Shown piece by piece: positions 1-11,863 of a DNA stretch of 64,000 nt. The DNA comes from Limnoperna fortunei (lineage: Eukaryota; Mollusca; Bivalvia; Mytilida; Modiolidae), in assembly GCA_944474755.1 (NCBI GenBank), contig OX104113.1, positions 58,238,074-58,302,073 of the forward strand. The letters are read 5' to 3'. How positions within the stretch are numbered: position 1 is the first letter of the stretch; each line of letters starts with the position of its first letter. The translations under genes were made by a program, and so were the position numbers. The notes beneath the pieces were generated by a model. The model was not told the origin of the DNA. It did not search any database and worked only from the letters and a program-made list of their open reading frames with translations.

Positions 1-386
1 AAGAAGTTGTTTGTATGTTTTTCCCATAGGGTCCTATGTCCTTCAATGGCGGCTATCTTGGAGTTTGGATCTTCTATGGTACATTAATGCAATATTTCAA
101 ATAAATCTGCCAAGCGGCTTATGAGAAGAAGATTTTTTAAATTCAGCCAATCAGAACCCATTAATGGCTCAGGCAGCCATGTTTAATATTTGATCAGCAC
201 CAAAAACTAAAACTTTGTAAAGAACCACCCAATAAACATTCCTGCCAAGTTTGGTTCCAATTGGCCAAGGGGTTTTGGAGAAGAAGATTGAAATGTGGAA
301 AGTTTACGGCAGACGATGACAACGACTACGGACGCAAAGTGATGAGAATAGCTCACACTGACCCTTTGGGTCAGGTGAGCTAAAAA
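1..386 (+). mobile_element. 3' part of hairpin-ended tandem-repeat element (HINE/DINE-like)
   Basis: The stretch ends in a stem-loop at about 349-382 (TAGCTCAC..TGACC / GGTCAGGTGAGCTA) followed by AAAA, preceded by GACGAC-type simple sequence. Related 3' ends occur at 30280-30500 and 51083-51260; the copy at 51083 matches closely from about 190 on (GCCAAGTTTGGTTCCAATTG). The left end lies outside the window. It is non-coding. Assignment to Helentron-associated INE-like elements is inferred from the shared plan (subterminal inverted repeat, tandem units, 3' hairpin). Confidence 0.7.
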
Positions 387-922
387 TAATAAATTTTTTC
401 ACCAAAGTCCAATAACTCTACACAAAAAAATCCTCATTTTATCAAAAGCTCACATCTATCTAAATAAATCTATCCCAAAATTTAAAAAAAAAGTTATGTA
501 AGCATTTTTGAGTTTGAGTCAATAAAATTGAAACTCTGTTTAGGAAAGTATGAACAAAGTCACATAATCTCAAAGCAAAAAATCAGAAACTTACCCAAAA
601 AACAGATAATATGAAGCTTAAATTTATATACAAAAGAAACTATGATATTCGAGTCAACTTTATAATATCAACATTACCAATCTATCAGTTATATAAGGCA
701 ATAATCTAAATTCAGTTAACAAAAATACAGCTTCTGTTAACATACCATTTTCTAGTAGCTGTTCTAACAATCTTCTTCTGTTTCTCCTCTCATTTAACTT
801 TTGTTCTAGACAGCTTTTCTCTGAAATCAAAAAAAACAGAAAGATGTCATTATTTACAAACATTTATGAAAGCATGAAAACAGACTCACAGTGATGAAAA
901 GAGAAGATATATATAAAGCAGG
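387..922. other. AT-rich non-coding stretch
   Basis: No convincing gene, RNA or repeat boundary was seen. Open frames here are short and lack recognisable motifs. Confidence 0.5.
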
Positions 923-980
923 ACTTGTTTTCATCAGACATATATATATATATATATATATATGTCTGATGAAAACAAGT
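923..980. repeat. 58-bp perfect palindrome with (TA)n core
   Basis: Arms ACTTGTTTTCATCAGACATA and its exact reverse complement flank a TA dinucleotide run. The DNA could extrude as a cruciform. It may be the collapsed core of a foldback element that inserted in TA repeats. Confidence 0.9.
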
Positions 981-2756
981 GATTCCTGGGATGTGATTAT
1001 TTATCAATCTTTATTTTGCAATGTGCCACTATATCACAGTTATTAGAACCAATGAACCAAAAAGGTATTTATAAGTGTTATTTGGCATTTGCATGTTTTT
1101 ATAACAACTGAAATTAAATGTGATGCAATATAACACAGGCCAATTGTTGTGCACTTCTTTCTATGTTCCGTGTAAAGCTGCATGGACTCTAGTTTTGACT
1201 TCATTTTTTTCTACTAGTTTAGAAATCGTAGCACTTGAGTTTATATTACAGAAAAATTGATGTCCAGTAAAAAGCATTAAAATGGCATTCCACTTATATA
1301 TTTTGTTAATCTTATACTCAGTCATATTTTGTTATCAAATAAAACTTTCATTTAGATTTAATATTCCTTTAAAGAGAATACATGTACTTGTATATATGTC
1401 AATTTTATTTAAATTTTACATAATTTATGTAAAATAAGTTCCACCTCACAAATATTTGTCCCTACCCAGCAAAGAATATTATGTCATAGTAATGTTAATG
1501 CCATGTCAGTTTTTGGTTACTGTACATGTTACGTCTACTATACAACACAATTTTTACATAACAGTGGATGGTTTTTTAAATGTTGCCTCTACATTTCTTG
1601 TAACAAATTTAAGATGTTTAACATTCTCCAAATGTTACAAATCATGCATAACTGACATTTAAACAACATAGGATTTTGATGAAGACTTGCCGTGAACATC
1701 GTCAACATCGTCACAACATTTAAACTAGAATAATTGTTTTAGATCACTAAAATTAATGTCTCACCTTAATATTTAACTCATTTTACACTTCAAGTCAAAA
1801 TCCAATGTTATCCAAAGTTATCTGTTGTATCTAACAATATATCAAAAGCCTGTCAAAAGAGCAACATCCCCACTCCCAAAAAACAGCCAGCATAGACAAT
1901 TACATTCCCAAAATCATAATAATATAATACAAATGCTTATGAGATCAAAGATCAATGTTGGAATCCTTTTATGTTACTTACCAAAATACCAATATCTAAG
2001 GTCTTAGTCAAAAGACAAAAAAAAACAGAAAATTAGACCTCCATAATCAAGAATAAGGGTCATACAAGGTCATCAATCTTCACGAAGGACTCATTGCTGT
2101 AAGGTGACCATCTCCATACCAAATAAATTAAGCTTTGGTATAAGAAGAGAACATTGGGAAATTCGAAGATCTATGGACTATGGACTACATTGATATTTTG
2201 ACCAACCTACTGTACAGCTGTACATATCTTATACCTAAGTCCTAGAACAAAAAAATCTGAAATTTTACAACTCTGGTATGCACCCTTTTTAGATCCACAG
2301 CTACTTACATACCAAATATCTAAAGCCTAGGTCAAAAGACAAGAAGGTTATAGGAAAGATAATCTTCAAAGAAGATGAGACAAAGAAAAAAGCAGTGTAA
2401 AACAATGTCTCAATTTGTTTGAAGATGAATTGTATAAATGAAAGAAATCGCTGCCTCAAATATACTGTTGCATTTTTCCCCTCGAAAGAAATATGCTCAT
2501 ATACACAAAACCAAACACAATAACTACAGAACCACAAATATATAAATATATCTCTAATAAGCAAATTTTAACAAATGCAAGACATACAAATTGTTAAACA
2601 TTTCAAGAATGCTGAATGAAGAACAAGAAACAAAGCTACATACAATTGAATATCTGTCTTCAAAGTCCTGCTTTAGGTTCCACAAGATACATAGTAGTGT
2701 ACAATTAACCATTTGACTTGAAATAAAATAACTGATTTATTGTTTGTTTGTTTAAA
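981..2756. other. AT-rich non-coding stretch with degenerate repeats
   Basis: No gene was recognised. Diverged copies of a motif around 'ATACCAATATCTAAGG..AGTCAAAAGAC' occur near 1985, 2230 and 2310, suggesting an eroded tandem-repeat element on either strand. Nothing else is supportable. Confidence 0.4.
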
Positions 2757-2936
2757 TGATGTGGCAATTTTTCAATTTTTCATGGAGTGCAGTTTTTATT
2801 GGGTAGGAAGCTGGAGTACCCAGAGAAAACCCCAGACCTACATGTACGGTAGGAAAACTGGCAATCCTTGTCAATTAAGATTGGAGTCAAGTGCACCCTG
2901 TGCGCATCAAGACTCAACCTGCAACCTCAGAAATAA
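2757..2936 (-). mobile_element. tRNA-derived SINE, antisense, 5' truncated
   Basis: Read on the minus strand it matches the SINE family seen full length at 11192 and 56483: box-B-proximal GTTGCAGGTTGAGTCTTG, then GACTCCAATCTTAATTGAC, GGCAATCC/CAGTTTTCCTACCG, and the AATAAAAACTG tail domain. The tRNA head before box B is missing. It is more diverged than the other copies, so probably an older insertion. Confidence 0.75.
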
Positions 2937-4021
2937 TTGATTTATAATATATTTAAATTTAAAAAAAAGTTTCCTATATTTCAATGCTATCTATTTACTC
3001 TGCAGTTGTTGTTGACTGTCTGGTTGCTGGCACTTAAAAGATTAAAAAACATATTATGAAAAGGCTAATTGTTCCGTAACAATTACAAGGTATTGTGCAA
3101 GGAGGTTATTTTTCTATTCTATTGTTCTCAACTGGTAACTTACATTTGTCAATGAGAAATTTTTTTAGTCTTGATACAAAATAAAAAGTGTTGTCGTAAA
3201 CATGAAACATGTGGTTGCTAGGGACTTTTTTTCAACCAGAAGTGACTTTTCAAAGCCAGAAGTTAATGTATTTTAACAGAAAATGTACTGAACCAGAAAA
3301 CTTATGGTTGCTAGTAACTTTTGTCAATTTGAAGGTGATTGCACCTTACCTGACCCATCAGTTTTCCTCTACATACATGTACTATTGTTCAAGAGATAAC
3401 ATAGTTTTTGGTGTTTTGGGAGATAATTTCGTAAAGATAATGTTGCAAAGTCATTGCATCAACTCTAAATACAGTAGTCCTTGAGCACATAAAACTTGTC
3501 GCAAAACAGGAAAATAATATGTCCTGTACTATTTTTACTGTTTTTTACTGCCTGATTTTGATAAGGTGGTGAAAAGAAGAAAATATTGACTATAAACTAA
3601 AGTGTGTTTAGGCCAAAATAAGATTTGACAGCTAATTTAATTTAAAGGATCAATGACTATAACTGGATCTTAAAGATTGTATGATCTTACGAAACAAAAA
3701 TTAGTATGATTAATATCATTACTTTAAAGCAGGGGGGTCATGGGGGGGAAAAATACTTTTAGGTACAGGTCTGAGGACTGATTTGAAAACCCACCCTATT
3801 CATATATATTTACTTTATGAAACAGGACCTCATCAAATATATTTTTTTTAATACCCTCTACTCTACAACACCACCGGACTAGGTGTTGTTGGGGCTGTGT
3901 AATACATTGTACAGTTATACAATAAAAGACTATAATAATTTTTATTTGGAAAAAAAAAGAAAAAAAAAGAGATAACCCATTGTAAGAAGTACTGTAGAAA
4001 CCAGAAAGAGAAACAAAAAGG
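2937..4021. other. Non-coding stretch left of the MULE
   Basis: A loosely repeated phrase (GGTTGCTAGGGAC / GGTTGCTAGTAAC) occurs near 3213 and 3306, and a short G-rich run near 3731-3748. No gene was recognised. Confidence 0.4.
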
Positions 4022-4030
4022 TATATTGAA

Positions 4031-4334
4031 CGGTACATCGAAAGTGTAAAAACAACCCGAAAAGTGTAAAAACAACGTGGAATAGTGTAAAAACAACCAT
4101 ATCTGTGGTGAAAACAACCCAGAAATGATAGATTTTACCATATATTATGATAATAATCCAATATTTGTGAAAAAATAATTACGCTTTATCCCACAGAATC
4201 GATTTTTGTAACCGCCCGATACGTCCTATATTAGGTCAAATAGCTAGGGGAGAGCACTCCAATTCATTGCAATAAAAGTACTAAAAGTGCTGTCAGTGGG
4301 AATTAAATTGAAAATGGTAATACAGACAAATGAT
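4031..4334 (+). repeat. Left TIR of the 10.2-kb MULE
   Basis: Inverted match to 13905-14208 over about 300 bp with scattered mismatches. The outer 70 bp contain four iterations of a GTGTAAAAACAAC-like motif (the fourth reads GTGAAAACAAC), candidate transposase-binding sites. The inner part includes the GGGGAGAGCACTCCAATTC segment and ends around ACAGACAAATGATTTA. Confidence 0.9.
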
Positions 4335-4758
4335 TTATTTTTGTTTTTATTTAATTTTTAATTTCAGAATGGACATTTTAACAAATTTTCATCAATGTAA
4401 AAAAAGAAAAACTGGTTATTATCACAAAAAGACAAAATAGACGACTGCAGAGACATATTTCCTATTATCAAACAACTGTAATAAAATTTCAGTCTTTGTA
4501 CATTGAAAGAGTTGCAATTTTTTGTTTATGAATATATGCAAACAAAGAGCAATAAAATTTAATGACCTGTTGTCTTTGTTGGGATCTCTATGTATATTGT
4601 GTTATGAAATAAAAATGTTCTGGGATGTTACATCTAAATAAGGAACAATTGAAAAATCTGGTTATAATACATACTAGAACAAAAACACAAGACACAGTAG
4701 AGTGTGTCTCTAAACTGTTGACATTGGACAAATTTTATCTTTAAGATTTCTGCCATAA

Positions 4759-5740
4759 TTGTTGGCTTTACGTCTTCCCAAGACTGACTTGGCCGAATCA
4801 TCTTGCCTAATGCTTTCGCCGTCTTGGCATCCTTCGCCTGTATTATTTCAGCTGCAAGGACTGTTTGCTTGTGGTAGAGTGTCAGGTAAGATGTTGAACG
4901 TTTTGATACTAGGGCATAGCTTTGTAGAGAATGTGAGAAAGTTGTACGACAGCAATGGGAAACCCCATAAATATAGGTTATTTACGTTTTTTGAAACGAG
5001 ATGCGTTTTCTCGTTCATATCTCATCGAAGGGCGACAGCCCTGAGATGAGATGACGAGAAAATGCATAGAGTTTCATAAAACGTAAATAATCTGTTTATC
5101 GCTGTTTTGTAACATTGTGACGTCAAAATGTTACTGAACGACGTCTTGACAGCGAGCTGAGATGGGCCCATCTCAAGCTAGTAGAGATAGATGGAATAAT
5201 ATAGCACACAAAGATCAAAGGAAAATACAGCAAAATAGCGATAAGTGGCAGGATCCCAACAACTGTCGGGGAAAGGTCTCGGTTCACTTTCATGGCTACC
5301 CTGGTGGTACTGTCAGTAATTTGACTGCTGCAGTGGAAGCAGGCCTTTTTCTGCATTATTTGCCTAATGTGGTAATATGTCAGATAGGCGGCAACGACTG
5401 CAAGCAAATTATTTGACAGTAAAACGTGTGAAAATGAACTGGATCGCTTCATGCAATATGCCACAAATGGAATGTTGCACTGATATTCATGTCAGTTCTC
5501 AAACGTTCAAAGCCGCGTCATTGTACGGAAGATGTATACAGTAAACGGCGAGACGAAGTAAATGAAATGTATAAGAGAAAAAGCTCTCAGTTTTATTTTG
5601 TTTACTTTTTCAAACCTATTAATGTATACAGGTCGGACCATGAAGCGGCAGACGGTGTTCATTTCAATGAAACTGGATATCTTGCTTTTCTCGTTGCCTT
5701 GAGAAAGGCACTTAGTTGGTTTATTAATAAAATAAATTAA
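4759..5740 (+). pseudogene. SGNH/GDSL-type hydrolase, broken
   Basis: Three hallmark blocks of the SGNH hydrolase fold lie in order. Block I is VLILGHSFVENVRKL (near 4895-4950, catalytic Ser in GHSF). Block III is CQIGGNDC (near 5380-5400, Asn in GGND). Block V is DGVHFNETGY (near 5653-5682, Asp-x-x-His). They fall in different frames: at least two frameshifts lie between 5400 and 5490, and a hairpin element interrupts the gene at 4971-5098. The C-terminus (AFLVALRKALSWFINKIN) ends at a TAA near 5738. SGNH domains of this kind are known in some eukaryotic mobile elements, including tyrosine-recombinase Ngaro-type retroelements; no recombinase or RT is visible next to it here. It lies inside the 10.2-kb MULE, so it may be captured or nested. 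Not functional as it stands. Confidence 0.7.
4971..5098. repeat. Hairpin (MITE-like) insertion in the SGNH gene
   Basis: The left arm TTATTTACGTTTTTTGAAAC..TTTTCTCGTTCATATCTCATC pairs with the right arm GATGAGATGACGAGAAAA..GTTTCATAAAACGTAAATAA. Arms are about 52 bp with a few mismatches, around a short GGGCGACAGCCC core. It separates SGNH block I from the rest of the gene. No coding capacity. Confidence 0.85.
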
Positions 5741-5754
5741 AAAAAAAACAATTA

Positions 5755-6130
5755 AGAGCTAATTTCATAGCAACGCATTCATAAGGACGTCAAATTGCCG
5801 GCAGTGTAAAGAATAATTCTTGTACTTTTCGGTTATTTAAAGAGTGTATTTCACACAAATTATTTATTGCCTTTTTTTTGTTTCATGTTGTACATTTGCT
5901 AATATCAGTGCAACGCATTCATAAGTAGGCAATAATTGGCCGGCAGTGTAAAGAATAATTCAAAATTTTACTTTTCGGTTATTTAAAGAGTGTATTTCAC
6001 ACAAATTATTTATTAATTTTTCTTTTATTTCAGGTTTTACATGGGCTAATTTCAAAGCAACGCATTCATAAGGACGCAATAATTGGCCGACAGTGTAAAG
6101 AATAATTCAAAATTTTACTTTTCGGTTATT
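5755..6130 (+). repeat. Three tandem ~140-148-bp repeats
   Basis: CAACGCATTCATAAG recurs at 5771, 5911 and 6059, each followed by GCCG(G/A)CAGTGTAAAGAATAATTC and the phrase CTTTTCGGTTATTTAAAGAG. The array begins directly downstream of the SGNH stop codon, so it may be the 3' repeat region of the element that brought the hydrolase. This link is inference. Confidence 0.85.
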
Positions 6131-7900
6131 ACAAATTCTCTAAACATTTTGGTGTAATATTTGTTTCTTTAATCATGATAATGAAACTTTTACTTTAGTG
6201 GTGAATAAGACAGCAAGCGGTGAAACGAATTACAGGAATGTACCGTTTTTACCGGAATCCACCGGAATCCACTTTGATTTACCGTAATCCACTTCAAAAA
6301 TTGTTATTCATATGATATTTAAGTGTTTAATCACTTAAATTTGTTATTATTCATGGTTCTCACTGTTTGTCATAAAAAGTAAAGAGATATACGTTCTCTA
6401 TACGAAGAGAAAGAAGATCATCTATTTAAATACATTTATTTTATGTGACAATGACATAAATGGTCGTATGAGGACATACATAAATGAAGGAGATATTAAT
6501 ATTTACTAGCGTATATAATATTATATTCTAGCAATGAAAAACAAGTACTATCTTTAAAAAAGATAACCGACGCAGTAAAAATATGAATTGAGTTATGCAT
6601 TGAACTATGAATTGCCATTATTGTCATACAAATTCCCCTTTTCAATAGACCAGAAATGTTTGATGAAATTTTTTTGGGAAGTTCTGACGGACAATTATTA
6701 CTACGTGAAAGAAATCATGAACCTAGAAATTAACACTAGTCCCAGGTGAAACGAGTTTGAAATTATTTTTATACATGTGTGCCCTCCCTCTCCCCCCCCC
6801 CCACCCCCCCCCCCCCCCCCACTTTTTTGTTATTTATGTGTTTTCGATATAAACTGATTTAACACGCATACAGTTGACCTAAAATTGATAATTTACAAAC
6901 AACTACATGTACTTTGTTGCACATGTACATGTATTCCAGAACGTTTATTGCTATTATGTATTGAATCCCACTGCCTAAGATATAGAAATGAAGTTTTTCT
7001 GCAAGCACCAAAGCAGTTATACAATAATGTAAATAAATTGAATATTAGAAATTTTTTAATAAAATGTTTATAGTTTAAAATTTACTGAATAAGCAAAGAA
7101 TACTTTACAATTAGAGCCATAACTCTCTATCTATGTGTGTACTACGACGGACACCCAAGAACAATAATAATACATTAGATTTAATATCAACAAGAATATA
7201 AAATGATCGTTAATTTGTATTTATTAAAGAAATTAATTAAAATTTCTTCTCTTCGTCTTTTGACACTCCATAAAAGCCAGAAAAAATCCAGCGTGTTAAC
7301 ATGCGTTTTAATTTGCGCTGTACTTCAAATAAAAAATATTTAACATTTTTGTACAAGTTGTTTGATAAAAAATTTTACAAACTGCAGCTTATCTCTATCG
7401 TTCTTAATACTTAAATTGCATTATGAAATAATGTTATTTAAAAAAAGACGGCAAAATCTAATAATAATAGTACACAATTTGAAAGGTGAATTGCCAATTT
7501 ACCACCCTGTTCCGAACCCCTGTCCATTTTACCACCCTGTTCCGAACCCCCGTCCAATTGGTTTTTGAATAATCAAGAAACAGAACTACGATCACTTGAC
7601 TTGCTTTTCGAGAGGTGAAGTGTCATGAGGTCCAAGGGTAAAAAGTGAATATAATACTGACTGCGTCGGAATAAAGACGCTATCGATTAATTTATCGGCA
7701 CATGCCAGAAGTTTGGCTACCAGTTGTTAATTGACACCCCGCAAGGCCAATAACAAGTGTTATCAACATAAACAATTACGATTAATGCAGCGAGAGTTAA
7801 TTCTTGAATTAACACAATGATTGAGCTGTAATAAGTTGTAATAAAGATTTTGATTACAATTATTGATGTATTAATTGTTGAACACTGAGTAATTTATATT
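6131..7900. other. Non-coding stretch inside the MULE
   Basis: It contains a C-rich tract at about 6787-6821, a short direct repeat ACCGGAATCC near 6250, and a perfect 30-bp-spaced duplication of TTTACCACCCTGTTCCGAAC at about 7498 and 7528. No gene was recognised. Confidence 0.5.
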
Positions 7901-7924
7901 TTATTATTACCAGACAATAGTTTG

Positions 7925-9275
7925 TTCCGTCTATTTGCCGATCAAATTTTAACTTCTTGTGTGGAGGTTTCCACCTTGAATACACAGACTCCTATAAATA
8001 CTTGGATTATGGTTCAACGAATATCTCAACATGGACAAAGCAGTACGAGAGTTAGCTAAATCAGCGAGTAGGGCACTTGGAGCCCTTTTCGGTAAATTCA
8101 TCTCGGCGGGAGGAATGACCTGGTCAGTCAACTCAAAACTTTACACTTCGATGGTCGAACCAATTTTATTCTATGGAAGCGGAATTTGGGGGATAAAATC
8201 ATACAGTGTAATCAACAATGTCCAAAATAAAGCAGCAAAATATTTCCTTGCTGTAGGAACGCGAACGTCCAATACAGCTGTACGGTGATCTAGGACTTAC
8301 AACCTGCTTCAATAAACAGAAACTTTCGTGTATTAGACTAAAGTCCAAGTTAGTTCGTGCGAACGAGGACAGACTTATATAAAAAGTGACCTGCTGGGCT
8401 AAACGGCGAAGAAAAGGCTGGCATTGCTTTGTTGACAAACTTATCTCGCAAATAAATGCAACTGATATCGTCAATAACACTACTATCAGTATTAAATGTG
8501 TCACGCAAATTATCAAAGAAAAACTGCGAAATTGACGATACAGAATTCTCTAGTGAAATCAATAATGACAGGAAAAATCCGAATGGAAACAAACTTAGGA
8601 ATTATCGTCTCTATAAAGAAACTGTTGAACTAGAACAATATATTCAGTGCCAAATACCAGGAAACGTAAGGCGAACAATAACACTATTTCAGAGCGGTGC
8701 GCTACCTATAACTGTTGAGACGGGACGATACTCCAGACCGCAAACACCGCTTGACAGAAGACTCTGTACTTTATGCAACATGAACGTTATTGAAGACGAA
8801 AACCATTTTTTAATCGACTGCACTTTATATCATATATCTCCACAGTCTCGTTCTGTCAAATAATTAAAGACGAGAAAGAACTAGACAATTGTGTTGATCT
8901 ATGATAAACCAAAGGTAAAAAAACAATGTCAGAGGAAACGTAAGCCGAAGACAACTACAATTTCAATTAAAAAACCAAGGACCACAGATATATCTTTGTG
9001 AAACATGACATTGGACAAATTCATATGAGGACAAGATAAACTTGGATGAATATTTTCTTCTGACGTTTTAATCTAAAACTGCTGTAATGAAACAATTTGA
9101 TATATTATAATTGTAACCATATAATTATTAAAATATATGTTATTAATGATTATAGAAAACATAATGTTTTGTCTGAGAAGTTGTTGGTTAATATATCGAT
9201 TTCATGGAATTATTTACATGAATGACTTTTTATTGTTTCTTATATACGTAGTTATTTAAAAAATAAATTTAAGAC
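7925..9275 (+). pseudogene. LINE (non-LTR retrotransposon) RT C-terminal fragment and 3' UTR
   Basis: The piece starts with FRLFAD (remnant of the RT catalytic FADD block), jumps to HLEYTDSYKYLG and runs through AVRELAKSASRALGALFGK, PILFYGSGIWG and the cysteine-rich tail RRLCTLCNMNVIEDENHFLI (8755-8815), the usual C-terminal signature of one large LINE group. The palm between the FAD and YKYLG blocks is deleted, and frameshifts separate 8031-8288 from 8456-8863. The downstream AT-rich part (about 9130-9275) has a second copy at 21052-21200, which identifies it as this family's 3' UTR. Dead copy. Confidence 0.8.
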
Positions 9276-9924
9276 GTCAAATTTTTTTTACGTTGTAAAA
9301 CGTTACTGATAACATTGCTTTTTATGTTGGTTTATATGCATATTTTCATCCTATTTATTTCCAAAAAAATGCATAACACTGGTACAGAGATAGTGGTATT
9401 CATCTCCAATTTGTGAACTATTACATAATACACATTTTCGCTTATGTAATATATACATGTAACAATACAAAAATATAATTACAGTTATAATTAGAGTTCA
9501 GTGTCTGTTAGTTAGTAAATAAGCAAATGAAAAACACAAGGCACATGTAATATACATTTACATCACAGAAACATTTAAAAAATATACGAATAAACCTTTC
9601 AAATATACATAGTTAATGCTATAAAATACTATTCCGTCTTCTTAAGACATTATAACAAGTTATGGCAACACATATTTTCGTTGCTGAATAAGTGTACAAA
9701 TAGTTCATCATCTTGACAGGATAAAAAGTTATAATTTTGTTGTAATGCAGCAACCAATAAGTATTGTCTGAACTCTTCATATAATGGTTGTCACCTGCAA
9801 TTGTTTTAAAGTTATTATAAATTGCTTCGAATCGTTCATAACGGCTACTGTCAATTTTTGAACTAGAAATAATACAAATACATCCCTGCATGCAATGCAA
9901 CAAAATTATATTTATATAATTATG
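9276..9924. other. AT-rich stretch with an unassigned minus-strand frame
   Basis: A minus-strand open frame (9619-9945) includes a composition-wise protein-like segment (KIDSSRYERFEAIYNNF) preceded by a TTTCTAG acceptor-like site, so a captured exon is possible. I do not recognise it and give it little weight. Confidence 0.25.
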
Positions 9925-11024
9925 TTCCTTGTTATAGATTGACATCAGTCATTGGGGAGAAACCAAGAGACATCCGTATAGTAACAAAATCCGAGTCGCT
10001 GCTTTTAAAAACCTATGGCCAAGAAGTCCCCAAAGCATGTGAGATTAGCGTAGACCACCCCATCGACCAGGTATCCAATAATATATTAAAGAGGTTTCAC
10101 CCCGTAGTTTTAGGCGATGCCTATCCTGCCGAGGCTACCAGAGCAACTGCTTATATACACGTTACTGCATCAAGTTACAAGCAGATACAAGTCGTTATGG
10201 ACAACACACAAGAACCGCCAATTTTTCTTGGACCGCTATTTATTCATGACAACAGTGACTTTGACAGCTTCAGCAATTTTTTCAATCACCTACGAACTAA
10301 ATTGACGGATACTGATACACAAAACTTAGTGTTTGGATCAGAGGAAGAATTGGCTATGGTCAATGCCATTAGATCAGCTTTCCCGACATCTAAACAGGTT
10401 TATTGTACGAGACACCTAAGGCAGAATGCAAAGCAGAAACTGGTGAATTAAGAATTGACAAAGCCGACAGAGACTCAATACTGAACGACATCTTTAGTAG
10501 AGACGGATTAATGCATGCCGATAACAAAGGGCACAGACATTATCTACGAAATTTCACAGGTATTTCATTAACAAATTAAAACAACTTTGATTGAACATCG
10601 GAAAACAGTTGATCACATTGGTTACTTTGACAAAAGTTGGACAAATAATAACAGTGAATCCCTCAATCATGTTTTGAAGCGAGCCATCGACTGGAAATCA
10701 CAACCGTTATTGGATTTAGTACAGATTATAAGAGATATTGCGGACACCCAATATAAGGATTTACTCAGATCATTGGTTTAAATTGGACAGTACCGACTAG
10801 CGGACAGCCATAAACAGTTCCAGGTGAGGAAAGAGAACGTTTCTTTAGAAGATTCCGCAACCATTTGACACCAGACCAAAAGACCATTACTTCGACAGAC
10901 GGACTCATGACTGTCATTAAACCGAAAACCGGTGGAAGGAAGACAGGTCAACTAAAGAGGAAAATCAACCAACGGACGACGACTATTAAGAAGACAAAGA
11001 ATTGCGATTTAGATTTGGAGTGAT
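9925..11024 (+). pseudogene. MULE-type transposase, second lineage, broken
   Basis: The exon follows an acceptor-like GTTATAG. It encodes EPPIFLGPLFIHDNSDF, then FGSEEELAMVNAIRSAFP and a CTRHLRQNA zinc-ligand-like block, typical of the MULE transposase core. An in-frame stop at 10449 is followed by coding in frame +2 (IDKADRDSILNDIFSRDG), then a return to the first frame at 10587 (SWTNNNSESLNHVLKRAIDW, containing the expected third acidic residue), then GEERERFFRRFRNHL and a basic tail ending near 11024. The N-terminal part is absent; a homologous N-terminal fragment of the same lineage is at 30558-30923. Where the second catalytic acid is expected I read E (SEEE) rather than D. Confidence 0.8.
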
Positions 11025-11089
11025 ATTTCAATGTTTTGTTCAATGTTTATTCTCTTTTTTTTTCAAGGGCGAGACACGTAGTACGTTAG

Positions 11090-11760
11090 CGGACAACGAA
11101 AATTGACCCGAGACATGTGCAAGTATCTTAGTAGTTTTAAATTTGAAAAACAAACATTTAACTAATTGTTACGCGAACTACGACGGATGTCGGGGGCCTC
11201 GGTGGCCGAGTGGTTAAGGTAGTTCGTCTACTATTGATCACGTGGTCTGTCAACACCGAGATTGCGGGTTCGATTCTCACTGCAGGCAGGGTGTACTCGA
11301 CTCCAATCTTAATTGACAAGGATTGCCAGTTTTCCTACCGCAGGTCGGGCGTTCTCTACGGCTTCCTCCCCAATAAAAACTGGACGCCATGATATAGCTG
11401 AAAAATTGCTGAAAGTGGCGTTAAACAATATTCAAACAAACAATCAAACGACGGATGTCCCGAGCCTTGTGCAGGATGTCTTAGTAGTTTTAAATTTGTA
11501 CATTAAAACTTAACTAAACTTAACTAATTGTTACGCGGACTACGACGGATGTCACGAGCCTTGTGCAGGATGTCTTAGTAGTTTTAAATTTGAAAATTAA
11601 AATTTAACTAATTGTTACGCGGACTACGACGGATGTCCCGAGCCTTGTGCAGGATGTCTTAGTAGTTTTAAATTTGAACAATAAAATTTAACTAGTTGTT
11701 ACGCGGACTACGACGGATGTCCAGATCCCTGTGCAGCTAGATTTCCTAGTAGTTTAACTT
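11090..11760 (+). repeat. ~84-bp tandem repeats downstream of the transposase
   Basis: Units contain TTACGCGGACTACGACGGAT, CGAGCCTTGTGCAGGATGTC and TTAGTAGTTTTAAATTTG. The TTACGCG mark lies at 11531, 11615 and 11699, with earlier, diverged units from about 11095. One unit is split by the SINE at 11192-11447. Confidence 0.9.
11192..11447 (+). mobile_element. Full-length tRNA-derived SINE with 12-bp target duplication
   Basis: The tRNA-like head has a box A (TGGCCGAGTGGTTAAGG) and box B (GGTTCGATTCTC), followed by the family body (GACTCCAATCTTAATTGAC, AATAAAAACTGG, GCTGAAAGTGGCGTTAAAC) and a CAAA-rich tail. ACGACGGATGTC is repeated exactly at 11180-11191 and 11448-11459. It inserted into one of the 84-bp repeats. 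Presumed pol III transcription with LINE machinery in trans. Confidence 0.95.
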
Positions 11761-11827
11761 TAAAAAAAACCATAAAAAAAACTATCCTTTGGTCTACTTC
11801 TTTGCAATATTATAAGCAATACCAAGC

Positions 11828-11828
<1 letters not shown>

Positions 11829-11862
<34 letters not shown>
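11829..11862. repeat. (AAT)n microsatellite
   Basis: About eleven uninterrupted AAT units. Confidence 0.95.

Positions 11863-11863
<1 letters not shown>

Noticed and set aside
11192..11280. Possible functional tRNA gene
   Set aside because: The A and B boxes belong to a SINE with a body, tail and target duplication; no complete tRNA cloverleaf is needed to explain it.
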